Assembly (NCBI GenBank): GCA_963675135.1
Contig: OY776129.1
Span: 47,132,141-47,196,140 of the forward strand
Direction of reading: 5' to 3'
Length of the DNA: 64,000 nucleotides
Origin: Galeopsis tetrahit
Lineage: Eukaryota; Streptophyta; Magnoliopsida; Lamiales; Lamiaceae
Shown: in pieces, positions 41,778-53,089 of the stretch
Position numbering within the stretch: position 1 is the first letter of the stretch
Layout of the letters: every line of letters starts with the position of its first letter
The notes under the pieces: generated by a model
The model's input: the letters and a program-made list of their open reading frames with translations, nothing else
What the model was told of the DNA's origin: nothing
Databases searched by the model: none
Position numbers and translations under genes: made by a program

Positions 41778-41942
41778 TGAAATTAAGTTGAAAAATATAT
41801 CGTTAATCAGTATTATTCTAATGCATGTACATTAGACCATAAGTTACGATATATTGCCATTCAGGGAATTATATGAGACGTATGGATATATATGATCAAA
41901 TTATTGTGTTTATGTATGTTTAATTTGCATGAAAGTAATAAG

Positions 41943-43415
41943 GGAAAATATCAGTTTTGGTCATTGAACTTTACCACTTTTTCACATTTGTTCACCCACA
42001 TTTCATCACTATCAAAATTGGTCACTCACTTATTCGTCACTATCAAAATTGGTCACTCACTTATTCTTTCTCTATCAATTTTGATGCTGCTGTTAGAGAA
42101 TCCGTCATTTACTAACGGAGAAAAGGTTTTGAGCGCCAACTTTTATTTTCCCTCTTTTAATTCCTTAACCCTAAACCCTCAAACCCATTTTTTTTTTTAA
42201 ATTTTACTGAATTTATTTTCAATTAATATTACTGGTGTGTGGTTAAAAATAGATTATCAAACCCGAATAAGTATAAATGGGAAAATGAATTCTAATAATT
42301 AACTATTTTGAAATAAGTTTTTATTCCCAATCATTATAAAAATTCAATATAAAAACCAGTAATTGAAATATTCTTAAAAAAAGTCAGAAAAACAGAGTAC
42401 AAAAGTGAATAATTTTCAACCACAGTGAATACAATAATTATAAACCATCGAACTATACACCATAATTATAAAAACAGAGTACATAACTAGTACATGACCA
42501 CCACAGACTAATTTGGCTTGCCATCACTCTCACTTGTTTTTCCTTTGGTATTTTCCTTCATCATTTTGATGAACCACTGTCACTCTTTCCCATGTAAGTA
42601 GCTAGATTTGACATAGTGATGTAATTCACTCCTCCTTTCACAATAATTGGATTATGTACTCTTCTTGATGATTGCACAACCTATAAAATAAAAAATTAGT
42701 CACGTAACAATAATTATAAAATGACAAGCCAATACACACTCACATTTGCTTCATTGTGATTTTTTTTTCTACCACCTCCTGAGTTTCCTATTTCCTGGTT
42801 ACCCTGTAAAATGAAAAGTAAACCAACAACAACAATGATGATAATAAATTATAATTGAGTTATATGATTATTAATAACTTACTAATAATTCTTGGCTACT
42901 CTGGAAAGGGTTGGTTGATGAATTACCCCAGGCTCATTTAAAATCACATTATCTAAAAAAGACATATCAACTTCACGACCAAAATCACCACCATCAACCA
43001 CATTCATTTCCCTCTCACTATCTAAATGTTGAAAACAAACAAAAAAAGAAATTTTTTTTTGATAAAAATGTAAACAAAACAAAACTAATTAACCAGATAT
43101 ATTTAAACGTAAAAGTTATAGAAACTTACCGTATTGGGGTGCAGAAGCATTTTGGTTCCTTTTAAATACAGTATCTTCAGTTCTTCGTACAAACTCAAAA
43201 TCACTTCTATTGTAGTTTGGGAGTTTAGGGTTAAAGAATTAAAAGAGGGAAAATAAAAGTTGGCACTCAAAACCTTTTCTCCGTTAGTAAATTATGGATT
43301 CTCTAACAGCAGCATCAAAATTGATAGAGAAAGAATAAGTGAGTGACCAATTTTAATAGTGACGAATAAGTGAGTGACCAATTTTGATAGTGATGAACCA
43401 AAATGATATTTTACC
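41943..43415. mobile_element. MULE with long terminal inverted repeats, 1.47 kb
   Basis: AAGTAATAAG (10 bp; 9 expected) flanks it at 41933-41942 and 43416-43425. The terminal repeats are about 240 bp: left GGAAAATATCAGTTTTGGTC, right reverse complement GGTAAAATATCATTTTGGTT, both continuing through CACTCACTTATTC, a TTACTAACGGAGAAAAGG block and CCCTCTTTTAATTC. GGTCACTCACTTATTC is itself duplicated in the left arm. The centre (42300-43100) has no recognisable transposase; a 66-codon frame at 42882-43082 is not called. It starts about 190 bp upstream of the sulfotransferase Met. Confidence 0.9.
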
Positions 43416-43437
43416 AAGTAATAAGTTATATATCTTT

Positions 43438-43507
43438 CGTGTACAAGTCCCTAGCCCACTAATCACATCTTGCGTGTACAAGTCCCTAGCCCACTAATCA
43501 CATCTTG
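43438..43507 (+). repeat. 35-bp tandem duplication
   Basis: CGTGTACAAGTCCCTAGCCC followed by ACTAATCACATCTTG occurs twice back to back with no difference. Confidence 0.9.
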
Positions 43508-43979
43508 CGTGTGTATATATATATGCATGGTTGGTATATATGGTTGATTTAACTTGTTAATTTATATATTAATTGTGTATACGTTACCTAAGACGCGCGG
43601 GAGGAGTAATTCACTAATTAATCACTTCAAAATCCCTTTTTTTTTCTTAGATTTTTTTTTTTTTTTTTGAAACAATACATCAAGGAGCACATGAAGCAAA
43701 ATAGAAATATCATGTGACTAACTCCTTTCATATATGAGAAAATGGATAACTCAATGTTAATATATGAGAAAAATCGTGATTTATCTAAGAAAATTATGCA
43801 TTTATAAACTTTTATACCTGAGGTATATATGTTGTAATTTTGGGTACTTAGGGCACCTTTGAATTAATTGAGTGTTTTATGGTATTAGGTCTCGAATGAC
43901 TTATTTATTTGGGCCTATATGACTTATAATAATATATTCGATTTGAGTCACTAGCTTTAGGAGAACACAATTGTTTTTC

Positions 43980-44774
43980 TTTTCTTTTTTTTTTTTTTTT
44001 GATGGCAGGGTTTACAAGATCATAAAATAGAGTTACAAATTACGAGCCAAAGATCTTGATCTTCAAACCAAACGGATATCGCCGTCCACTCCAATCGCGT
44101 GAAGAAGAAAGACGAGCTTCCCTTTGTCTTAACACGCGTCCAGGTCTCCAATCTTTAAATGAGACAACCCCACACTAAGGTGTTCTCATATCTAGAATAG
44201 GAAACAGAATAAACAGACAAAGTTCCACGAGTACCCGATTCAAAAGTACCAGAGCACCAGGGCTCTCGAGACCATCTCAAGGAGCCCAACCATCAAAAAA
44301 GTTTCACAAACACAACAAAGTCCGCGCAACAGAGACATCCAACAGAAACAAAAACAAAAACTAAGCAATCATCAAAACTACCTAAGAAAGCAATAAAATA
44401 GGATCAACGAAGAAATACCCGAACGGTCACCGTGGCTCCGTTACGGACAAGATCTACGTTGATCCCTAACAAGAACTGAAAAAACTACACCAGATCTACA
44501 GATCTACAACTCAAATATGCAGATCTACAACTTAGATCTGCAGATCTACACCTTAGATCTGCAGATCTACACCTCAAATTTACAGATCTACAACTCAAGC
44601 GGAAACCAACAGATTTGAGACGACAACAAAGACAAAGCAGCAACAGAGACAAGAACGATGACGGCAACGTAAACGACGAATCTACGACGAAGGCCGATGA
44701 AGAAAGGGAGAAGCAACTCTCTAGAGAGAGAAGCTCTCCCTTCTCTCTAAAACCTGAGATTACTAATAATTTTT
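43980..44774 (-). mobile_element. 795-bp non-autonomous poly-A retroposon with 13-bp TSD
   Basis: ACAATTGTTTTTC flanks it at 43967-43979 and 44775-44787. A T run lies at the left (poly-A on the minus strand, preceded by GGCATC). No RT or other coding is recognisable. The minus strand starts near AATCTCAGGTTTTAGAGAGA and includes a CT-rich leader, a 21-bp tandem repeat and a T/G-rich middle. It looks like a LINE-mobilised non-coding retroposon or an internally deleted LINE. No A/B pol III boxes were seen, so an ordinary tRNA SINE is unlikely. Confidence 0.75.
44500..44598 (+). repeat. 21-bp tandem repeat, about 4.7 units
   Basis: Units start at 44500, 44521, 44542, 44563 and 44584, each with AGATCTACA followed by MCTYARATYTRC or similar. 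It encodes a repetitive short frame on the minus strand that I do not call a gene. Confidence 0.88.
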
Positions 44775-44829
44775 ACAATTGTTTTTCAAGTGTACATGAT
44801 TTTACACAGGTTGCTTGGTCTTCCATTTG

Positions 44830-44905
44830 GTCTAAACAAAAAATAAGACTGAATATACTTTTGATGGGCGAAAAAGTAAAATAAAAGTAGAGAAATATAT
44901 GAATA
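44830..44905 (+). repeat. duplicated unit copy B, left part
   Basis: It matches about 33010-33085: AAAAAATAARACTGAATATA and GTAGAGAAATATATRAATA. Interrupted by Copia-3, it resumes at 50103. Confidence 0.8.
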
Positions 44906-45154
44906 TGTTATGAATAATATTTATATGGTGTGAATGTCCATAATGTGACATTTGATGTACATTGTTGGTTCATGTACCAACATTAATTTTTGACCTTTCA
45001 TTTCATCTTCTTCAACTTATATTGTTCCCTATAAATAGAGTTGCTAATGTTTGTAATACACACTTAGAGGTGGAATAAGAGATTTCTATATTATCTCTAC
45101 ATCTTGTTCACTTATGTAATATATGGAGTTATACTTTTAAATTGTTTCACAACA
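44906..45154 (+). repeat. 5' LTR of Copia-3
   Basis: 249 bp. TATA box CCCTATAAATAG at about 45029-45040. One difference from the 3' LTR (TATATTGTT here, TATATCGTT there). Confidence 0.94.
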
Positions 45155-45343
45155 CGTTATCAGCACGAAGCTCGTAAAACATTTCTACCGACGAAATTCA
45201 GGTATTGTACGGAGGTATGTATTGAAATGTTTAGAATATATTATCTTACAATATTTATTTGTCATATCTTATTTCATTACTATTTTGATGATTATGTTAT
45301 TTTTCAATTAATCTATCTCTTGTTTATTTTATAGTTTCCAACA

Positions 45344-46078
45344 TGTCAAACTTGGCAAAACTTAAATTTGTGGCTCTTGATATTACTGAAAAAAAAATTG
45401 TAATGAATTCTTGATGTTGAAATTCATTTGGATGCCATGAGTCTTGAGGATTCTATAAAAGTGTGGCAAATCAAGCATATTATAGAAAATAAGGCCAAAG
45501 GCTCAAAACCATGATTTTTCTTTGCCACAATCTTAATGAAGGATTGAAAGTTGAATATACCTCACGGTGAAAGATCCACTTTAATTGTGGACAAATCTTA
45601 AAGAAAAATATGATTATAAATTCGTGAGTGAGCTAGCACAACTCAACTATGTTCAAAAATCACACATCAATTAAAATTATGTGGAGAAAATATTAGTGAA
45701 GATGATATGCTTGAAAAGACATTCTCCACATTTCATGCTTCTAATGTGATTTTGCAACAACAATATCGTGAGAAGAATTTTACTAAATAATCTGAACTAA
45801 TTTCATATCTCTTGGTGGCTGATAAAATTAATGAGTTTTTGATGAAAAATCAAGCCTCGAACGAGGGTGTGATTTTAACCGAGGCAGAATTCAAAATGAT
45901 TATAATACATGTCCGAATTTTAAAGACCCTAAAAAGGGCAAACAAATTTCTGAACATTAAAGGAAAAGAGAAAAGAGTTGAAATAAATTATGTGAATAAT
46001 GAATTCGATAATGAGATGTTTGACATAACACAATTGGATGTTGATGATTACCTTACCCACCCTGAAGGTGGAAATTAG
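45344..46078 (+). pseudogene. Copia-3 gag remains
   Basis: MSNLAKLKFVALDITEKK begins at 45344, as in many plant Copia gags, then a shift. EIHLDAMSLEDSIK-like and VWQIKHIIENKAKG-like pieces follow in other frames. The piece 45812-46078 is open (EAEFKMIIIHVRIL) but has lost the zinc knuckle context. Not functional. Confidence 0.65.
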
Positions 46079-46258
46079 ATCGTTCTAATACTCAATCATA
46101 ATTTCCTTTCAATAATTTATTATGTAATGTTTGTTTTCTTATGTTATGCAATGTCTTAGTATTTCTTATCCTTTATAATATGAGTGACTATTACATTTTC
46201 ATTTACCTTAAAATAAAATTATTAAATTTACATTTCTTACTTTTGCATTTTTTTTTAA

Positions 46259-47682
46259 ATGGAAAATGGTATGTCAACATCAACATTTAAGAAAGAATGT
46301 GGAGATTTATGTCACGTGGATAGTGCTACTATTATGCACACTATATTCAACAATAATAAATTATTCTCACATATAAAATGTGGAGAAGCCAATGTAAATA
46401 CAAAACTTGGTTGTACAAAAATAATTGAAGGTTTTGGAAGAGCCACTATTCTATAACCCGGGGGGACAAATTCATTATTAATGATGCTTTGTTCTCCGGA
46501 AAGTCTCAAAGAAATTTATTGAGTTTTAAAGATATTCATTTGAATGGATATCATCTTGAGACTACAAACGAAGACAATATATATTGAGTATTTTAATATT
46601 ACTACAATTGTTGCGGGAAAGAAATGTATGTTGGAGAAGTTACCCGCTTAATCCTTGGATTTATACGTATTGCATAAGTATAAGAACAATTGAAATTTAT
46701 GTCGTAGTAAACCAAAAGGTTACTACCGAATTTAATGATTGGCATGACCGGTTGGGTCATCCCGGTTCCATAATGATGCGAAAAATTGTAGAAAATTCAT
46801 ATGGACAATCATTGAAAAATAGAAAAATGTTATACCCCAATGAATTTTCATGTGCTACTTGTTCACAAGGAAAATTAATTATAAGGCCATCACCAGCTAA
46901 AGTTGAGCATGAAAATCTTATGTTCTTGGAACGAATTCAAGGAGATATATTCGGACATATACATACGCCAAGTGGACCATTTAGATATTTAATGGTTTTG
47001 ATTGATGCATCGACTAAGTGGTCACATGTATGCTTATTGTCATCTCACAATTTGGTTTTTACAAAGTTATTGGGACAAATAATGCAATTGTGAGTACAAT
47101 TTCCTGATAATGCAGTTAAGAGTCTAAAACGATTCGTCTTGCAAATGCTGGTGAATTTTTCATCTCTGGCTTTCAACGTTTATTGTATATCAATTGAAAT
47201 ACATATTGAACATATGGTTGCTCATGTTCGTACATAGAACAGTCTTGTTGAATCACCTATAAAGCATATTCAATTGATTGTCCGACCAATATTGATGAAA
47301 TATAAACTCCCTATTTTAGCTTGGGATCATTTTATATTGCATGCGACAGCACTTGCGCGCATCATGCCAACAAGTTATCATAACATTTTCCCCATACAAA
47401 TGGTTCAAGGTCAGGAACCAAACATATCTCATCTAAGAACTTTTGGATGTGTTGTATATGCACTGATTGCTCCACCACAACGCACGAAGATGGGTCCCCA
47501 AAAAAAAAAAAAAAATGGGGGTTTATGTTGGATATGAATCTCCGTCTATTGTTAAATATTTAGAACCATTGACCGGAGATCTATTCACGGAAATGTTTGT
47601 TAATTGTTATTTTTATGAAGACAATTTTTCAACATTAGGGGGGAAAAGTAAGCAGCTGGAAAATGAATATTTCTTGAAATGA
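46259..47682 (+). pseudogene. Copia-3 protease and integrase remains
   Basis: Fragments: 46259-46456 covers the region after the protease active site; 46584-47093 holds WHDRLGHPG, CATCSQGK and the integrase start (RIQGDIFGHIHTPSGPFRY, Asp kept); 47274-47537 has the region before the C-terminal end (ILHATALARIMPTSYHNIFP); 47467-47682 has GYESPSIVKYLEPLTGDLFT, a phrase common in this Copia lineage. A run of 14 A (47504-47517) sits at one frame break. Confidence 0.7.
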
Positions 47683-47982
47683 ATTATCATTGAATTGCAT
47701 GGATCCTCGTACAAAGTAGTGTGAACTTGAAGTTGAAAAGATAATTCATTTGCAAAATATTGTGAATCAACTGCCAGACACATTTACTGACCTTAAAAGA
47801 GTTACAAAATCTTATATTTCAGCTGCTAATGCTCCTAACAGTACTGATGTCCCTGAAGGACTGTCTTCCATGGCAAATGAGTCTACGGCACGCCTGAAGC
47901 GTGGTAGACCTCTCGGTTCCAAAAAAAAATTCTCAAAAAATAAAAGGAGCAAGTATTGAAGATGGTCATAATGTGAACATTC

Positions 47983-49269
47983 TTGTTGAAAAATATGACA
48001 TACTACTTAAAGTCCCATAAAATGATATTTCAGGCGCCCGAAAATGATGAAATATCGATAAATTATGTCAGAACAGGAGAAATATGGAACCGAAATGAAA
48101 TCGATGTCGACAATATCTTTGTATATAATATAGCGCTTAATATGATGGAAGATGATGAGGATCATGAACCTACATCTATTGATGAATTTAGAAAACGAGA
48201 TGATTGGCCAATGTAGAAAGACGCAATAAATGCAAAATTACAATCTCTTATTAAACGAAAAGTTTTCGTACCTTTTGTCAGTATACCTAATGGTATAAAA
48301 GTCGTGGGTTATAAATGAGTAATTGTGCGAAAAAGAAATGAGAAAAATGAAATCGTGAGGTATAAAGTGCGACTTATTGCACAAGGTTTTACCCAAAGAC
48401 CAAATGTTGATTATGATGAGACTTACTCTCTTGTGGTGGATGCAATAACTTTTCGTTATTTAGTAAGTCTGGCAGTGCAAGAAAAACTTGAAATGCGTCT
48501 ATTAGATGTCGTTACAGCCTATTTGTACGACTCATTAGAGAAAGATATTTATATGACAATCCCCGAGGGATTAAAGGTACCGATAATGAAAAACGAGAAT
48601 TCTCAAAACATGTATTCAGTCAAGTTGAGCAAATCCTTATATGAATTAAAGCAATCTGGTCGCATGTGGTACACTTGTTTGATGCATTCTTGATTAAGGA
48701 GGGATATAACAATGATCATATATACCCTATGTTTTTATTAAAAGATTTGAATGTGAATATGTGATGGTCATTACTGTATATGTTGATGATTTGAATATCA
48801 TTGAGACTCCTACAGAGTTATCAAAGGTCGTGGTTTCCCTCAAGAGAGGATTTGAAATAAAGGATCTTGGTAAAACAAAATTTTGTTTGGGTCTTCAAAT
48901 TGTACAATTTTGTAAATTTTTGTGCATCAATCCACTTATATTATGAAAGTGTTGAAACAGTTCTATATGGATAAAACACATCTTTTAAGCACATCTATGG
49001 TTGTGCGTTCACTAAATGTAGCGAAAAATCCATTTCGACCTCGCGAAGAAAATGAAGAACTGCTTGGTCAAGAAGTACCATATTTGAGTGCAATATGTGC
49101 GCTAATATATCTTGCTAGCAACACAAGGCTTGATATATCATTTGTTGTTAATTTATTAGCAAAATATAACTTTTCTTCAACTCATAGGCATTGGAATTGT
49201 GTTAAACATGTTTCCCGATATCTTAGATGGACAATGGATATGGATTTATATTTTTCAAACTCATCATAA
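47983..49269 (+). pseudogene. Copia-3 RT and RNase H remains
   Basis: RT pieces: 48325-48693 (RYKVRLIAQGFTQRPNVDYD, LDVVTAYLYDS, SLYELKQSGRMWY) and 48761-48946 with the catalytic ITVYVDDLNII. 48922-49269 covers the linker (RLDISFVVNLLAKY). RNase H pieces continue to about 49750 with stops. A TGA at 48316-48318 stands where the family has the conserved Trp before RT, the same codon hit in Copia-2. Confidence 0.75.
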
Positions 49270-49853
49270 CCTTGTTTAGTTAGTTATGCAGATGCAGGCT
49301 ACTTATCAGACCCGCACAAAGTCCGATCCTAAACAGGTTATTTGTTCACATATGGAGGTACAACTATTTCACGGCGTTCTATTAAACAAACTTTAGTTGC
49401 TACTTCATTTAACCATGCAGAGATCCTAGCAATTCACGAGGCAGGTCGTGAATGTGTTTGGTTGCGTTTCTGCCACACAACATATTTGGACAGTGTGGAT
49501 TAAACTCAGTGAAAGATAATACAACTGTGATATATGACGAGAATGTGTTGCCCAACTAAATAAAGAATTTATCAAAGGTGATAGAACAAAGCATATTGAT
49601 CCTAAATTCTTCTTTACTCACGATCTTCAGCAAAAGGGTGACATCAGTGTAACAAATTTGTTCAAGTGATAATTTGGTTGATTTATTTACCAAGTCTTTA
49701 CCTACTTCAACGTTTGAGAAATTGAGATACAAAATTGGAATGCGACATCTTAAGGATGTAAAGTGATGTAATCATCAGGGGAAGTTAATGCGCGTTTCTT
49801 CTCATTGGGTTTTAACGAGGCATAATCTTATATAATGGACATTCAAGGGGGAG

Positions 49854-50102
49854 TGTTATGAATAATATTTATATGGTGTGAATGTCCATAATGTGACATT
49901 TGATGTACATTGTTGGTTCATGTACCAACATTAATTTTTGACCTTTCATTTCATCTTCTTCAACTTATATCGTTCCCTATAAATAGAGTTGCTAATGTTT
50001 GTAATACACACTTAGAGGTGGAATAAGAGATTTCTATATTATCTCTACATCTTGTTCACTTATGTAATATATGGAGTTATACTTTTAAATTGTTTCACAA
50101 CA
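49854..50102 (+). repeat. 3' LTR of Copia-3
   Basis: 248 of 249 bases identical to the 5' LTR, followed by GAATA. Confidence 0.94.
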
Positions 50103-51335
50103 GAATAAGAAAAGATATAAAGATATAGTAATAAATTTTGTAATTTAATAAATTGTAAAGTTTACGAAGGAACATTCAAAACACGTAAGGCGAATATTTA
50201 TGGTGGAACGGAGTAAGTCGAATATTTATGATGGAACGGAGTAAGTATATAAATTCTATGACTATGACAAATTATTACACATGCATGATGGGTTAGCTAG
50301 ATAAATTTAAATTGGGTTAGCTAGATAAAAATGAAAAGGTCAAAAACACCCCTCAAATATTTTTATATTCTTAAAAAATGCCCCTACATTTTCTAAAATA
50401 TTATGCTTTCCATTTAAATTATGTTATTTTTCTAATCTTGAAAGTTAAATAAATAAACTTACGTTATAATATCATTTAAAAAAAATTGTGGAAAAACTAG
50501 CTTAGAAATGAAATATATAACCCCGAGAAAGAATAATGATAAATTTGGGATGAAGTATCTCTAGCCTTTTTAAGTAGGTTTGATCTCCGTAAAAAAAAAG
50601 TAGGTTTGATCAGGTTTAACTAAATTGAAATATGTTTAGAGGAATTTTGATTAGTCTCACTCATTTAAATAGTAGGAGTATGTACTTTTGTTTATCATTT
50701 ACCTATTTATTACACATTAATCTTATTTAAAGTTAATTGATTAACTTCAAATATTAATTAAATCACCACCTTATCGATATATTAGCGAATATTGGCTGTG
50801 CACTGTGCAGACAATAATGGAGTAGACCCACTGTAATATTAATCGTACTGTAAATTACATTAAAGTAAATTTATGGTGATTGTTTGTACATTACACTAAA
50901 GTAAATTTATGGTGATTAATGATTATTACACATGATGTTCATTCTCTCACTAAAAACATCTCCGTACGTAAAGTTTTTGGCAAATACTGTAAAACTTCCT
51001 GACATTAGTAAAGATATTCTTTTTTCTTGGGTTGATATCTTGATCTATCCTTTTAGTTTGTATTATGCTCGTCCGTCCGTTGAAATTTAAATTCTCGTGC
51101 CCCTCATATAATGTAATCTCATTTGAAAGAAGCATATGTTTTAAGAAAAATATAAATAAAATAGATAAAGTAAAAATATTGTATAATATAGTATTGTGGT
51201 GCATGGTAAATAAAATGATTGTTTGTGAATAAAATTGATAATAATTTAAATAATTAAGTGATTGTTGAAAAGTGATGATTTCCACGAAGTGTATGAAACT
51301 ATATTTTATGGAAGGAGAATATAAGATAAATGGAA
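50103..51335 (+). repeat. duplicated unit copy B, main part
   Basis: Matches copy A at 33085-33238 and 39611-40400. It has no LINE: GCATGATGGGTTAGCTAGAT (50283-50302) is the nearly empty version of that site. It contains a small internal repeat (GGTGGAACGGAGTAAG / GATGGAACGGAGTAAG) and a duplicated GGGTTAGCTAGATA not found in copy A. Confidence 0.85.
50572..50611 (+). mobile_element. tail-only retroposon scar with 14-bp TSD
   Basis: AAGTAGGTTTGATC occurs at 50572-50585 and 50598-50611, separated by TCCGTAAAAAAA. Copy A has the single, empty site at 39899-39912. This shows directly that 26 bases were gained here. Confidence 0.78.
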
Positions 51336-51525
51336 AAGGAAATCTTTTTTTTAGTTCTATAAGTTTGAAACATTCCAACTATATATAAGTTTCAACTTTA
51401 CAAAATACGTCTTTTACCTTTCAATTTTAATTCATTTTTACATTAATTTTAGTCTTTTATGTTTTGTAGAAATTAGAATTTGCCACCTATATTATAAAAA
51501 TGTCACATCACTCTCTCCTCTATAT

Positions 51526-51783
51526 ATACTCTCCCCTATTAAAAATACATGTCATCCTAAGCTCATACACATCTATTAAGAAAATAATTGAATTTTCATT
51601 TTACCTTTAATCAATACTTGTAATTCTCATTAAAAAAAATACATTTATTTAAATATTTATTAATCTTAAGGATAAATTTGGAATAAATGCAATTAATTTG
51701 CATTGAAAAGTGCAAAACGACTTATATTTTGCAAAGAAAACAAATAGTCAAAACGATTTATAATATGAATAGAAGGGAGTATT
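51526..51783. mobile_element. Stowaway-like MITE, about 255 bp
   Basis: TACTCTCCCCTATT at the left and the reverse complement of GAATAGAAGGGAGTA at the right, with related sequence at 8945-9290. The ends are inferred from the inverted repeat. Confidence 0.6.
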
Positions 51784-51793
51784 AAAAAAAAAA

Positions 51794-53053
51794 AAGTAGA
51801 GCTAATAACACCCCAAAATATTCTATACACACCCCATAATTTTAAATACAAAAATAGATGTATATAAAATGACTAAGTAACTCTTACATAAATAAATAGT
51901 AAAATAATTAAAAAAAATTACTTAAAAAAATATGAAACAAAATAAATTTCACAAACGAAACAAAAGAGTGTTGAAGTTATGAATAATCGAAGTTAATTAT
52001 GTGAATTAATCTTATTTCCCTTTATTAATTGAAATGTATAACTATATTTAATGATAATATCACCTAAATTAATTAACTAGTTTGGAGTAGATGCAGTTTT
52101 TTTTTTTTTTCCATATACATAGAGGAATGATTAATTAGTTTGAAGTAGATGCATATAATTTTATTTTTTAGGTGAGGCTACTAACACCCCATAAAATATG
52201 TATACAAACCTCAAATGTTATACACACCCCACTAAAATTTAAATATCATTTTTTATTACTAAACACATTTCAATTCTTTTTTTTTTTATGGAAGTTAAAT
52301 AACCATTCATTTTTTCCCCTCCCCATGACTCGAACCCAGGACCTAAGGCCTAGATAGTGGTGCTCTAACCTTAGGTAGTGGGGCTCTAACCTTACACTTT
52401 GTCCCTCAATTCAAATTGAATAAAAACTAAAAAAAAAATTAAAATTCAACTAAATCATTAAAACTAAATAAAATTTGAAAATATTTTAAAAAAATCAACT
52501 TAATATTAAAAAAATACTATGATTGGACAAATCAATTAAATCCAAATAAAATCTAAAAAATTAAATAAATCAAATAAAATTTATAAATAATTAAATTAAA
52601 AATACGATTCAATTTTCTAGAAAAAAAACTAAATAAAATTAAAAAAAAATAAAAATCAACTCAATTAAAAATAAATATTAAGAAAATTAAATAAAAATAA
52701 AATCTTACTTTTTTATTGATTTTTTGTAATTTACTTTTTTTTTTACATTTTATTGAATTATTTCAATATTTTTAATTTTATTTTGATGATTTATTTTTTA
52801 ATTTCAGATTCTATTGAACTTTCTAAGATTTTTTTCAAAAAAAATAAAATAATAATTTTAAAGATTTAGTTCATTTTTTAAAATACTTTTAAATTTTAAT
52901 TACATTTTTAATTTCAGATTTTTTCAAGTTATTTTTTAAAATTATTTTACTCTTTATTTATATAAGGGTTATTTAGTCATTTTATATACATCTATTTTTG
53001 TATTTAAAATTATGAGGTGTGTATAAAATATTTGGGGGTGTTATGAGCTCTAC

Positions 53054-53056
<3 letters not shown>
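51794..53056. mobile_element. inverted-repeat element, 1.26 kb, about 110-bp arms
   Basis: The left arm GTAGAGCTAATAACACCCCA continues through ATACACACCCCATAATTTTA and AGATGTATATAAAATGACTA. The right arm is its reverse complement and ends GGGTGTTATGAGCTCTAC. The middle is very AT-rich with no coding. A partial relative of the arm start lies at about 52172-52235 (GGCTACTAACACCCCATAAA). Confidence 0.8.
52277..52405 (-). mobile_element. tRNA-derived SINE, about 130 bp
   Basis: On the minus strand: GGTTAGAGC repeated twice (a duplicated A-box region), then CCTGGGTTCGAGTC (B box), then CATAAAAAAAAAAA. TCAATTC flanks at 52270-52276 and 52406-52412. A short SINE with a poly-A tail and a short target duplication. 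Confidence 0.65.

Positions 53057-53089
<33 letters not shown>

Larger units (their letters stand above)
44906..50102 (+). mobile_element. Complete Copia element with dead coding region (Copia-3)
   Basis: 249-bp LTRs at 44906-45154 and 49854-50102, starting TGTTATGAATAATA and ending TTTCACAACA, differ at one base only. GAATA duplicates at 44901-44905 and 50103-50107. CGTTATCAGCACGA follows the 5' LTR (primer site region) and ATTCAAGGGGGAG precedes the 3' LTR. The interior keeps Copia order but is cut by many stops and frameshifts. Confidence 0.94.

Noticed and set aside
42882..43082. 66-codon frame in the long-TIR MULE
   Set aside because: No transposase motif and no similarity that I recognise.
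44485..44667. 60-codon frame with repeated CRSxxL units
   Set aside because: It is produced by the 21-bp tandem repeat inside the retroposon; no sign of coding selection.
52082..52160. fifth tail-only scar around a T run at 52097
   Set aside because: TAGTTTGGAGTAGATGCA and TAGTTTGAAGTAGATGCA flank a T run, but the copies differ and the insert contains other sequence, so it is less convincing than the four listed.
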